A DNA stretch of 23,206 bases. Source: JAJYVH01 sp964548595. GTDB lineage: Archaea; Micrarchaeota; Micrarchaeia; Micrarchaeales; CABMGC01. Where the stretch lies: NCBI GenBank assembly GCA_964548595.1, contig CAZJQO010000038.1, positions 1 to 23,206 of the forward strand, read 5' to 3'. The translations under genes and the position numbers were made by a program. Positions 1-6,574 of the stretch are shown here, one piece after another. Each line of letters starts with the position of its first letter. Positions within the stretch are counted from its first letter, which is position 1. Under the pieces are notes generated by a model that searched no databases, was not told the DNA's origin, and saw only the letters and a list, made by a program, of their open reading frames with translations.

Positions 1-529
1 CACCCAGCATGAAGAGTATCACCAGGACCGTGGCTCTCTTGTAGCCTACAAGCAGCGGTGAGATTATCAGCATCGGTATATCAAGCAGGTATCCAAGCGG
101 CGAGAAGGCAAGAGCTATGGTTATGAATGCGAGTATGAGCGGCCTGTAGTGCATGTAGCCGATGATGAGCGAGCAGCTCACTATGATCGTGAAGGCCCAG
201 GCCGCATCTGGCACCTGGTATACCAGCACCGGGAATATGAGCAGTATGTAGACTATCAGCCCCAGGAATGGGTGATAAAGCCCAATCGCAGCCAGCAGCA
301 GGATCAGCAAAACCAGAAGGAGCACAGGGTAGAACGGCATCGCCACCGCAATGGCTATAAAAGCGAAGGCGAGTAGCAGAGCGTCGAGGAAGTTGGGGTT
401 CCTTACTATGTCTATGCCGAGGTCCTTTATCGAATAGATGAAGATGGGGGTCCTGTGGCGCTCCTTTATTATGCCCTTTACCAATTCGCTCTTCACGGGC
501 CTCTTGCTGCGCCGATCCTCCTTAGCCAT
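1..529 (-). CDS. Multi-pass membrane protein, C-terminus beyond the window edge (partial)
   Basis: An open frame on the minus strand starts at ATG 529 and stays open for 176 codons to the left edge, so the C-terminus is missing. The product begins with a short basic cytosolic-looking segment (MAKEDRRSKRPVKSEL) and a polar stretch to about residue 45. From about residue 48 it is a series of hydrophobic segments separated by short loops, consistent with at least five membrane spans in the visible part. I do not recognise the family and assign no function. The start is supported by a TATA-like ATATAAT on the minus strand (about 550-556, some 25 nt upstream) and a purine-rich GGGGGAGTGG just before the ATG. 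An inverted repeat at 556-577 lies immediately upstream of that TATA box. Confidence 0.75.
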   Translation of the reverse strand, partial: MAKEDRRSKRPVKSELVKGIIKERHRTPIFIYSIKDLGIDIVRNPNFLDALLLAFAFIAIAVAMPFYPVLLLVLLILLLAAIGLYHPFLGLIVYILLIFPVLVYQVPDAAWAFTIIVSCSLIIGYMHYRPLILAFITIALAFSPLGYLLDIPMLIISPLLVGYKRATVLVILFMLG

Positions 530-555
530 CCGCTACCACTCCCCCGCTATTATAT

Positions 556-577
556 CCCATTAACAATAGTTAAAGGG
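556..577. promoter_or_regulatory. Inverted repeat next to the promoter of the partial membrane protein gene
   Basis: CCCATTAAC (556-564), AATA, then GTTAAAGGG (569-577) form a 9-bp inverted repeat with one mismatch. On the minus strand it abuts the TATA-like ATATAAT that precedes the gene starting at 529, the usual place for an archaeal activator or repressor site. It could also be chance in an AT-rich spacer. Confidence 0.35.
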
Positions 578-644
578 TATGAGCGGGCATGTGCATTAGA
601 CGAATACAGCGAATTTATTAATATCCTAGTATAAAGTAGAATTA

Positions 645-743
645 CCCGTTGTAGCTCAATGGCAGAGCGACCGCCTGTAGTGCTGCATGCTACGCATGGT
701 CGTAGAAAGCGGTAGGTTGGGAGTTCGACTCTCCCCGACGGGA
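645..743 (+). tRNA. tRNA-Tyr (GUA) with an anticodon-loop intron
   Basis: Acceptor arms CCCGTTG (645-651) and CGACGGG (736-742) pair over 7 bp, including one G-T pair. A73 is at 743 and CCA is not encoded. The D arm is GCTC/GAGC, the anticodon stem ACCGC (670-674)/GCGGT (709-713), and the T arm GGGAG-TTCGACT-CTCCC. The anticodon GTA is at 677-679. C1-G72 with A73 is the archaeal tRNA-Tyr identity set. The loop carries about 27 extra nt; placing the cut at the canonical 37/38 position gives an intron at 681-707. A TATA-like TTTATTAATAT lies at about 616-626, roughly 25 nt upstream. Confidence 0.93.
681..707 (+). other. Probable tRNA-Tyr intron (27 nt)
   Basis: These are the extra bases between tRNA positions 37 and 38. 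They contain self-complementary segments (CATGC/GCATG at 686-690/694-698, or alternatively CTACG/CGTAG at 690-694/701-705). The exact ends assume the canonical splice position; I did not model the bulge-helix-bulge motif. Confidence 0.75.
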
Positions 744-779
744 CTTACTAATTTAAGCTTTGCCATAGATAACTGCAAG

Positions 780-887
780 ATGGCAGCTCGGAGTCCGGAG
801 AACGCGGGAAGGGCGATGCTCACCATAATCTTCCTGATCGTGATGGGCCTTGTGATACTATTCTATTACCTCGCGCACCTTGCATGA
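780..887 (+). CDS. Small single-span membrane protein, 35 residues, hypothetical
   Basis: This short frame starts at ATG 780, 37 nt after tRNA-Tyr. The product has a polar N-terminus (MAARSPENAGRA) followed by one hydrophobic segment of about 20 residues with aromatic residues near its end (ILFYYLAHLA), a plausible single-pass membrane peptide. A weak TATA-like ATTTAAG lies about 25 nt upstream, so the mRNA could be leaderless. A longer in-frame version would start inside the tRNA gene and is unlikely. No family is recognised, and a chance ORF cannot be excluded. Confidence 0.45.
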   Translation: MAARSPENAGRAMLTIIFLIVMGLVILFYYLAHLA

Positions 888-899
888 TGCGTTGCATCG

Positions 900-1103
900 C
901 TAATCATTCCTGATGCAATCCTCTATCGCGTCTGCTACCTCCTTGCTTTCTCTATTCATGACAAGTATGCTATGGAAACCTAGCGCCGCCCTGTCCTCGC
1001 GCGGCCTGATCCTCTCCACGATCACCGACAGGTCGTTATGGATATCCCTAAGCTTTCTGACCGTATCGCGGTCCTCGCGCCTTCTGGACTCTCTAAGGGC
1101 CAT
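900..1103 (-). CDS. Small charged protein, 67 residues, hypothetical
   Basis: The ORF runs from ATG 1103 to a stop at 900. The product is highly charged: an Arg/Asp/Glu-rich N-terminal half, probably helical (residues 1-35), then a short hydrophobic strand (HSILVMN, about 44-50) and an acidic helix. It resembles a small soluble cytosolic protein, but I do not recognise a family. The opposite-strand frame over the same bases is Ser/Leu-rich and looks like the shadow. The gene is divergent from the HIT gene, about 115 nt away. Confidence 0.5.
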   Translation of the reverse strand: MALRESRRREDRDTVRKLRDIHNDLSVIVERIRPREDRAALGFHSILVMNRESKEVADAIEDCIRND

Positions 1104-1182
1104 GTCCTTAAATGGGCATATTGCGCTTCTAAAGCTTGTGTGCTAACCATCGAAAGGAGTCTCTCCGGCTAACGCGCGCAAG

Positions 1183-1200
1183 TTTTTATATCTTATAAAG
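1183..1200 (+). promoter_or_regulatory. TATA region of the HIT-family gene
   Basis: TTTTTATAT (1183-1191) and CTTATAAAG (1192-1200) stand out in a GC-rich setting about 20-35 nt before ATG 1220. This predicts a very short or absent 5' leader. Confidence 0.6.
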
Positions 1201-1219
1201 GCTATACTACTGTGGGAGC

Positions 1220-1669
1220 ATGGCGGAGGAATGCATATTCTGCAAGATAGCAAAGAAGGAGGTGCCATCGTACAGGATCTATGAGGACAATGAGTACATC
1301 GCATTCCTCGACATCTATCCGAACATAAAAGGGCAGTCGCTGGTCATACCAAGGAAACACCTGGAAAGCTACGCCTTCGCCCTCGACGGTAAGGAGCTGG
1401 CAGGGATAGTGATCGCCGCGAAGAAGGTGTCGAAGCTGCTCGAGGCGAGGCTGAAGGTCGGCAGGGTGCACATGGTCCTCGAGGGCACCGGGGTCAACCA
1501 TCTCCATGCGAAGCTCTATCCGGCTCTGGGCACGAACAAGGCCTTCGAGGCGGTGATAGCCGAGGAGAAACTCTTCTTCGAGGCGTATCCGGGTTACGTT
1601 ACCACGCTCATGGGCCCGAGGGCGAAGGATGAGGATCTCAAGGCCCTACAGAAACAAATAACTAGCTAA
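1220..1669 (+). CDS. HIT-family nucleotide-binding protein
   Basis: A 149-residue protein of the histidine-triad superfamily (HINT/FHIT-like nucleotidyl hydrolases or transferases acting on nucleoside phosphoramidates or dinucleotides, cytosolic). Visible marks are the N-terminal CIFCKI with C5 and C8, the FLDIYP segment (about 29-34), GQSLVIPRKH (38-47) and the triad region NHLHAK (93-98). C5, C8, H47 and H94 could form the zinc site seen in many HIT proteins. The triad reads His-x-His-x-Lys: H94 and H96, the usual nucleophile position, are present, but the third His is Lys98. ATG 1220 lies about 25 nt after a strong TATA box. tRNA-Asp follows 19 nt downstream and may be cotranscribed. The substrate cannot be told from sequence. 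Confidence 0.9.
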   Translation: MAEECIFCKIAKKEVPSYRIYEDNEYIAFLDIYPNIKGQSLVIPRKHLESYAFALDGKELAGIVIAAKKVSKLLEARLKVGRVHMVLEGTGVNHLHAKLYPALGTNKAFEAVIAEEKLFFEAYPGYVTTLMGPRAKDEDLKALQKQITS

Positions 1670-1688
1670 TCACGAATATACTCTTGAT

Positions 1689-1775
1689 GCCTTGGTAGTA
1701 TAGTGGTTAGAATTCGACCCTGTCAACAAATTTGGCAGAACGGTTGAGACCCGGGTTCGAATCCCGGCCAAGGCG
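1689..1775 (+). tRNA. tRNA-Asp (GUC) with a 15-nt intron
   Basis: Acceptor GCCTTGG (1689-1695) pairs with CCAAGGC (1768-1774). G73 is at 1775, as in tRNA-Asp, and CCA is not encoded. The anticodon stem CGACC/GGTTG flanks CT-GTC-A with the anticodon at 1722-1724. The T arm is CCGGG-TTCGAAT-CCCGG. The D stem GTAT/GAAT has one A-A mismatch. The loop is too long by 15 nt, giving an intron at about 1726-1740 at the canonical 37/38 site. The last 26 nt recur, with one change, at 5812-5837. Confidence 0.92.
1726..1740 (+). other. Probable tRNA-Asp intron (15 nt)
   Basis: ACAAATTTGGCAGAA separates A37 from C38. Removing it gives a normal 7-base anticodon loop. The ends assume the canonical position, and the insert is short for an archaeal tRNA intron. 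Confidence 0.7.
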
Positions 1776-1897
1776 TCTTGTGTTTGCACAGAAGTGTATA
1801 AAATACTGACTTATTGCCGCCTCTCTTATCAAGAATATCCGCCTTTTTCGACGTCATTTCGGGCGCGGGCTGGATGGGAAAAGAAGGGAGTCGTTCT
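1776..1897. other. Spacer between tRNA-Asp and the 3' end of the surface protein gene
   Basis: No gene is seen. GTATAAAATAC at about 1796-1806 is a good TATA match on either strand and could start a plus-strand transcript antisense to the end of the surface protein gene. On the minus strand the stretch after the stop contains pyrimidine runs (CCCTTCTTTTCCC) that might end the surface protein mRNA. Confidence 0.35.
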
Positions 1898-4800
1898 TTA
1901 CTGTTTGTGCGCTGCCTTTCTCCTAAAGTAGTAGCGCGCGATTACTGCAACAATTGCCATGGCAACCGCTGCGGCCAGGAGCGTCGTGGCGGCGCTTGCG
2001 CCTGGAGGCTGGGTGCTCTGTTGCCTGCCAACAGTGGTCAGCTCGGTGGTCTGCGCAGGATAAGTGCTCGTGGTGCTGGTGACTGTGGTGTGGAACGTCG
2101 TCGGTGCGGTCGTGGCCGCGACAGTGGTGCCCGGAAGTGTGGTCTGGGCGGTCGTGGTTGCTGCCGAAGGCTTGTACAGCGTCTCGATCGTGCCCCCGTA
2201 TTCCGTGTAGTTTGCGCCGCACCTGATGCCTGCGCCTATGCCGTAGGCCGTGCCGCTGAATTCATATAGCGTGCCGCCAGATGAGAAGGAGCAGGGGAAG
2301 GTGATGTTCAGGTGCTCGCCGCTGTTGCCCAGCGTGGGAGCGGCGGGCAGCTGGTTCTGATAGAAGCTGCTCGTAGACACTAGGCCCTGCTGGTCCACAA
2401 GGTACGCGGTGAATACAGGAACGGACGAGTTTGTTGCTGTTGCCACGTTGTCCTCCAGCGTCACGCTGGGCGGCGGTCCCCCGCCCCCGGATGGCTGCGA
2501 CGGCGCGAGTATGGTGAAGCTTATCTGCGGGTCTGCGCCGTTGACCACGCTGTTGCCGCTCCAGAGACCGTACACAGTGTTGCTCGACAGCCCCGTGGCC
2601 ATGAGCTCCGTGGTCTGCGGCCCGCCAGCGAGGTTGGGCAGGGTGAGGAACGCTTCGTTGTCGGATATGGACAGCAGCATTGTGTTGTTCCTGCCGCCGC
2701 CGTTGGTCTCGTTTATGCCCAGGGTGGGGGTGAGCGTGAGCGTGTTTGACGACGTGACGTTTATCAGCAGCGTTATCTCGTTGGTGGGCAGCATCAGTGG
2801 CATGAGGTCGTTCTGCGTGGTTGCAACTCCAGGAGGGAACATGTCCCAGGAGCCTGTGTACGGAGGCTGGCCGCCGCTGAGGTGTATAGTAGCGAACGTT
2901 GTCTGGCCGACGCTCAGGCTGCTGTTGGTGAGCGTCACAGATGCGGGCTGTATCGGCGGATATGAGCCTATCACGACCAGGCTGTTGATGGTAACAGGCG
3001 TGGTGACCCCGGCGTCGATGGTCTCAGCCTTGAGCACGGTGGGGCTGGCGAAGGCTGCGCTGGCCGGGGCTATGACGTTGACAGGGGTCTGCGCACCCTG
3101 CACGTATGTGATCGCGTTCGTCGCCATGAAGTAGACGAAGCCGCCGGTCGGGTTCGGAGGCCCGAAGACGCTGCCCCTCGCCGTGACGTTCAGCAGCTTC
3201 TCCCCTACCGCTGCGTGCGTGGGGTTGTAGTAGACTATGCTGAGGCTTGGCGGCTGGCCCACCTGCTGCGGCGGGTTGGAGATAGAATACGTGGGGAAGG
3301 TGCCAGGCCTGAACGAGGTGTTCTCTATCTCTATGTTGACAAACGAGTCAGGGGAGCCGGAGCCGGTGCTGATCTCCGGCAGGTTGTACGTGAAGTACGG
3401 AACCTGCGCGGCCGGCGGAGTGCCGACGAGCGTGTTCTGCGTCAGTATGAAGTTTACGGGGAAGCTGTTCTCGCCGAGGTACTGCACCGTGTTGGATGCG
3501 AGCTGCGACGCGCCGAGGTAGCCGCTGCCGGTCACATTGTAGAGCAGCACTGGACCGTTGTAGGTGAACGTGGCAATGAGCAGGTTGTTCGCCGTGTCCG
3601 TGACCGGGGTGGCTGTGTTGGCGGAGTCGTATATCCGGAACATGACGCCGTTGGCCGGCACCTGCGGCCCCAGGATCGTGACGTTGGTTATGTTGTCGAA
3701 GAGCGACACGTGTGCGTAATTTGACAGGGTGCCCCCTGAAGGCGGCAGGGAGTTGAAGGTCAGGACCAGGCTCTTGCGAGTGGTGCGGCCCTTGCCGGTC
3801 CCGTGCCCCTTGATCAGTATCCCGAGCGGCGGCGTGTTCTGGGATATGTACTTTGTGCTGACTCCCAGGTTGGTGAGCACAACGTTGACCCCGGCCGTGA
3901 GCGTGTTCATCGGCTGCGGGGAGTTGCTGGAGGTGAAGTTGTTGAAGGTGCTGGACTGCACCAGCGAGTATGCATCAAGGTCGTACATCACAGTGCTGGG
4001 GTGCTGGAACTCGGGTGGAAGCGAGCCTGGGGGGAGGTTGAACAGGAACGCGTTTGTAAGCGAGCTGCTTACAGTGAAGAGGTTTGGCACAAGCACCGGC
4101 AGCGCGGCTTCGTTGCCCGCTGGCACGGCTAGGGAGTTGCTGGCCGAGACTGAGTTGAAGGCCATTCCGTTCCACACGTACTGGCTTACAGACACTGTGT
4201 TGCCGGGGTTCTGGTACAGGAACATCGGAGGCGGAACAGCGAGCACGTTAGGCGGAGGGGGCGGAGGCATTGCGAACGGAGGAACGAGCGAGAACTGCAG
4301 AAGGTCGTATCCGCCGACGACATTCCCCACGAACCAGTTGTACGTGAAGGCACCGCTTCCGCCGCTGGCTATGTCATTGACAGTCACCGTGTTCCCGGAC
4401 TGGACCAGCGGAAAGCTTGGCAAAGTGTTGAAGCTCAGCTCCACGGGCGGATTTATGCCTATGTGGATGATGTTCGACGTCTCTATGGTGTTGCCCGCAC
4501 CGTCTGTGACAAACACGTTAAACACCCACTGCCCGGTTATCGTGTTCGTGGTGCTGCTGGATATGGAGTTGGCTATCAGCAGCTGCACCATGGTGCCGGG
4601 CACGTTGGCCGTGAGGATAAGCTGGTTCGCGGCTATGGCGTTTATGCCGAAGCTTATCGTGTTCGCTGTGGGCAGGCTTAGCTCGTTGACGGTAAAGGCG
4701 ATGGTGTTGGTTGCTGGTATGTTGGCGCTCTGGAACAGTATGTTGGCCGTGAGCTGCAGGCCTGACGCGCTGTTGACGCCTATGACCGCGATCGTTGACG

Positions 4801-4954
4801 ACTGACCCACGTCAAGGGTCGCGTTAGAGACGAATATCTGGGAGCAGAGTATGTTGGCCGTAGAGCCCGTGGCTGCGCATGGATAGTTCGCCTCTGAGAT
4901 GCCGGCGAATAGGCCGAGGAACAGGAATAGTATGAGCAGATGCGCAGACTCCAT
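1898..4954 (-). CDS. Large cell-surface protein (1018 residues): signal peptide, Thr-rich stalk, C-terminal membrane anchor
   Basis: An N-terminal signal peptide (hydrophobic LLILFLFLGLFAGI, cleavage near residue 22) and a C-terminal membrane helix (about 985-1006) followed by YYFRRKAAHKQ place the protein outside the cell, anchored by its tail. The ectodomain is rich in Asn, Thr, Ser, Pro and Val, with strand-like segments suggesting stacked beta-sandwich domains and many Asn-x-Ser/Thr sequons (for example near 44, 339, 421, 424). It also has a Pro run (230-235), a Thr-rich stalk (about 931-975), and four cysteines (26, 37, 888, 912) that could form two disulfides. There is no Lys or Arg before residue 368 and only about 15 in the ectodomain. 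It could be an S-layer or adhesin-like glycoprotein; no named domain is recognised. A TATA box at 4977-4985 and a GGAG before the ATG support the start. Confidence 0.88.
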   Translation of the reverse strand: MESAHLLILFLFLGLFAGISEANYPCAATGSTANILCSQIFVSNATLDVGQSSTIAVIGVNSASGLQLTANILFQSANIPATNTIAFTVNELSLPTANTISFGINAIAANQLILTANVPGTMVQLLIANSISSSTTNTITGQWVFNVFVTDGAGNTIETSNIIHIGINPPVELSFNTLPSFPLVQSGNTVTVNDIASGGSGAFTYNWFVGNVVGGYDLLQFSLVPPFAMPPPPPPNVLAVPPPMFLYQNPGNTVSVSQYVWNGMAFNSVSASNSLAVPAGNEAALPVLVPNLFTVSSSLTNAFLFNLPPGSLPPEFQHPSTVMYDLDAYSLVQSSTFNNFTSSNSPQPMNTLTAGVNVVLTNLGVSTKYISQNTPPLGILIKGHGTGKGRTTRKSLVLTFNSLPPSGGTLSNYAHVSLFDNITNVTILGPQVPANGVMFRIYDSANTATPVTDTANNLLIATFTYNGPVLLYNVTGSGYLGASQLASNTVQYLGENSFPVNFILTQNTLVGTPPAAQVPYFTYNLPEISTGSGSPDSFVNIEIENTSFRPGTFPTYSISNPPQQVGQPPSLSIVYYNPTHAAVGEKLLNVTARGSVFGPPNPTGGFVYFMATNAITYVQGAQTPVNVIAPASAAFASPTVLKAETIDAGVTTPVTINSLVVIGSYPPIQPASVTLTNSSLSVGQTTFATIHLSGGQPPYTGSWDMFPPGVATTQNDLMPLMLPTNEITLLINVTSSNTLTLTPTLGINETNGGGRNNTMLLSISDNEAFLTLPNLAGGPQTTELMATGLSSNTVYGLWSGNSVVNGADPQISFTILAPSQPSGGGGPPPSVTLEDNVATATNSSVPVFTAYLVDQQGLVSTSSFYQNQLPAAPTLGNSGEHLNITFPCSFSSGGTLYEFSGTAYGIGAGIRCGANYTEYGGTIETLYKPSAATTTAQTTLPGTTVAATTAPTTFHTTVTSTTSTYPAQTTELTTVGRQQSTQPPGASAATTLLAAAVAMAIVAVIARYYFRRKAAHKQ

Positions 4955-4984
4955 CGCTTATATCTCCAAAGAAGACTTTATAAA
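4955..4984. promoter_or_regulatory. Interleaved divergent promoter, surface protein / HD hydrolase
   Basis: Only 30 bp separate the two start codons. CTTATAT (4957-4963) lies about 25 nt before the plus-strand ATG 4985, and TTTATAAAA (4977-4985, read on the minus strand) about 25-30 nt before the minus-strand ATG 4954. Each TATA box sits in the other gene's leader or start, so the two initiation complexes probably exclude one another. Confidence 0.6.
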
Positions 4985-5629
4985 ATGATACTTACGCAGC
5001 TGTATGAGAAAACGGGCAATAAGCAGGCTGATGACATGAACGTTAAGCACACTAAAATTGACGCTAAGGAGATTGCAGATGCGACTAGCAACCCAATAGT
5101 TAGATTTTACTTCGAAGTCTATGCTCTAAAATCGCTATATAGACAGGGCTGGTTGAGGCAAGGCGTGCCAAGGGAAAAAGCCGAAAGTGTTGCGGATCAT
5201 TCATTTGGAACAGCGTTGCTTGGATTTTTGATTGCAGAGCAATATTTTCCTGAGCTTGACTCATCGAAAGTGATGAGAATGGGGCTTATGCATGAGCTTG
5301 GAGAGATATATGTGGGCGACATAACGCCACACGACCACGTTTTGTTAGAAGAAAAGCATAAGCTTGAAAAAGATGGCGTTGTCAGAGTCTTATCCTGGCT
5401 TCCAAGAGGGAAGGAATATGTTAAGTTATGGGAAGAGTATGAAGCAAGAGAAACGCCTGAAGCTAAGTTCGTAAAACAAATAGACAAGTTGGAAACGGCA
5501 CTGCAAGCAGAAGTTTACAGATATCTGGGATATGAAGGCTTGGAAGAATTCTTCGGTGACTCTACAAGAAAACAAATTACAGATCCTAAACTTATTGAAA
5601 TTTTAGACGAACTTGAAAAGTTAACCTGA
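4985..5629 (+). CDS. HD-domain hydrolase, HDDC2/YfbR-like (probable 5'-deoxynucleotidase)
   Basis: A 214-residue protein closely resembling the HDDC2 family, metal-dependent phosphohydrolases that remove phosphate from deoxynucleoside 5'-monophosphates. Visible marks are ESVADHSFGTALL (H72), LMHELGEIYVGDITP (H103, E104, E107, D112), the KLWEEYEARETPEAKFVKQ block (about 148-165) and D167. The HD dyad reads His-Glu here, while other metal ligands (H72, D167) are kept. I start at ATG 4985, about 25 nt after a TATA box; an internal ATG at 5036 is possible, and a longer frame from 4940 would overlap the divergent gene. The gene is visibly more AT-rich than its neighbours, which may mean it was acquired. 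Confidence 0.85.
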   Translation: MILTQLYEKTGNKQADDMNVKHTKIDAKEIADATSNPIVRFYFEVYALKSLYRQGWLRQGVPREKAESVADHSFGTALLGFLIAEQYFPELDSSKVMRMGLMHELGEIYVGDITPHDHVLLEEKHKLEKDGVVRVLSWLPRGKEYVKLWEEYEARETPEAKFVKQIDKLETALQAEVYRYLGYEGLEEFFGDSTRKQITDPKLIEILDELEKLT

Positions 5630-5770
5630 CTGGCTAGATACAGTTCTGCCTACACGGTTATCAGCATTCCGTTACAAGCACGATTTCTGCAAAACCGCAC
5701 TGGTGTGCTTATAACCTCCAATTTTAACGATAACCTGGAAAATCTGGGTTCGAATGATCACGGAGGGCAC

Positions 5771-5789
5771 AAATTTTGATACAAAATTT
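5771..5789. repeat. Perfect 8-bp inverted repeat
   Basis: AAATTTTG (5771-5778), ATA, CAAAATTT (5782-5789). It sits just upstream of the tRNA-Asp fragment and could be a protein-binding site or a recombination accessory site. Confidence 0.5.
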
Positions 5790-5811
5790 TCGAGAGCAAA
5801 CAGCCCTGCGG

Positions 5812-5837
5812 CCCGGGTTCGAATCCGGGCCAAGGCG
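5812..5837 (+). pseudogene. Fragment of tRNA-Asp 3' end (possible attachment-site remnant)
   Basis: These 26 bases match the last 26 of the tRNA-Asp gene (1750-1775) except for one base (C to G at tRNA position 63), which breaks the normal T stem. The matched part covers the T arm, the 3' acceptor strand and G73. No matching 5' half lies upstream. The copy is in the same orientation as the intact gene, as expected for the far end of an element integrated at a tRNA 3' end. A trans-spliced 3' half is a less likely alternative, since the T stem is damaged. Confidence 0.7.
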
Positions 5838-6044
5838 CTTGCAATTCCCGCCCGATGCGGCATTTGGGTTCCTGCTTCCCGGACTCCGTTTCCTAGAAGT
5901 AGTGCCGGAAACATCGTCTTTTCTACCGAGACCAAATTACAGGCGCCGAAGTAAAATGTTACTTTCTTTCTTTTTTCTTTATGCAAGTAAAACAGCTGTG
6001 TGCATTGCTTTAAAAGTTTTTGATTATACTTAAACTCGGGTGGT

Positions 6045-6572
6045 ATGATGGACATTCCCTTTAGTGTGCAGGGAAGTGACGGAAGCAAGAAGATATACGC
6101 TGATTTTGTTTCTTTGAACGGGCGTATGTCGTTGACCGTGAGAGAGGTCATGAACTCGCCTGCTGTAGTAGCGACTGAAAAGACAAGCGTGCACGACGTG
6201 GCAAAGCTCATGAACAGGCACAACGTTGATTCGGTAGTGATAGTGAACAATCACGACATGCCGGTCGGCATAGTAACCGAAGGCGACATAGTCCATAGGC
6301 TAGTGTCAGCCAAGAAGAGGAGGCTTTTCGTCAAGGCGAAACACGTAATGAGCAATCCTGTCATAACAATTTCGGCTGACACCACTCTCGCCGAGGCTAC
6401 GAAGAGGATGAATGCGCACAAGGTCAGGAAGCTATGCGTGGTCAACGACAGCAACAAAGTGATAGGGCTTCTGTCGACCGCTGACATAGCCGAGAATGCG
6501 GAGTACGTGATAAACATGCTGCAGGAAGTCATACGCACGATAGACACTGCTGGCGTTGTGCAGCAGTTCTAG
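6045..6572 (+). CDS. Tandem CBS-domain protein
   Basis: A 175-residue protein made of a short N-terminal segment and two CBS domains (about 34-90 and 97-155). The first starts with VREVMNSPAVVATEKTSV and ends DMPVGIVTEGDIVHRLV; the second starts AKHVMSNPVITISADTTL and ends NKVIGLLSTADIA. The G-[IL]-[VL]-[TS]-x-x-D-I signature is clear in both. Pairs of CBS domains form a Bateman module that usually binds adenosine nucleotides; no catalytic domain is attached, so it is probably a stand-alone sensor. Start ATG 6045 or 6048 follows GGGTGGT, a plausible ribosome binding site, with CTTTAAAAG about 30-37 nt upstream. It converges with the NuoM-like gene, two bases apart. Confidence 0.93.
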   Translation: MMDIPFSVQGSDGSKKIYADFVSLNGRMSLTVREVMNSPAVVATEKTSVHDVAKLMNRHNVDSVVIVNNHDMPVGIVTEGDIVHRLVSAKKRRLFVKAKHVMSNPVITISADTTLAEATKRMNAHKVRKLCVVNDSNKVIGLLSTADIAENAEYVINMLQEVIRTIDTAGVVQQF

Positions 6573-6574
6573 GC

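Larger units (their letters stand above)
5630..6044. other. Non-coding stretch with a tRNA fragment, a hairpin and a T-rich tract
   Basis: No convincing gene is seen; the short ORFs here lack family likeness and sit on repeats. Contents are GGGTTCGAAT (5746-5755), the same T-arm sequence again at 5815-5824 within the tRNA-Asp 3' fragment, a perfect 8-bp inverted repeat (5771-5789), GTTTCC/GGAAAC (about 5888-5912), and a T-rich tract at about 5959-5980 that could end plus-strand transcription ahead of the CBS gene. The CBS promoter is near 6008-6016. Confidence 0.6.

Noticed and set aside
913..1146. Plus-strand 77-codon frame opposite the small charged protein
   Set aside because: Ser/Leu-rich composition typical of a shadow frame; the minus-strand product looks more protein-like.
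3729..4805. Long plus-strand open frame (358 codons) opposite the surface protein gene, and others at 2409-3134 and 3215-3724
   Set aside because: They are antisense to a clearly better frame with signal peptide, stalk and anchor. Their products have no family likeness, and GC-rich genes of this codon use give such shadows.
5700..5840. A complete second tRNA ending at 5837
   Set aside because: No 5' acceptor strand GCCTTGG or D arm lies upstream, and the T stem has a mismatch, so only a fragment is supported.
5672..6250. Minus-strand 192-codon frame across the tRNA fragment and the CBS gene start
   Set aside because: It covers repeats and the antisense of the CBS gene, and the product is unlike any family.
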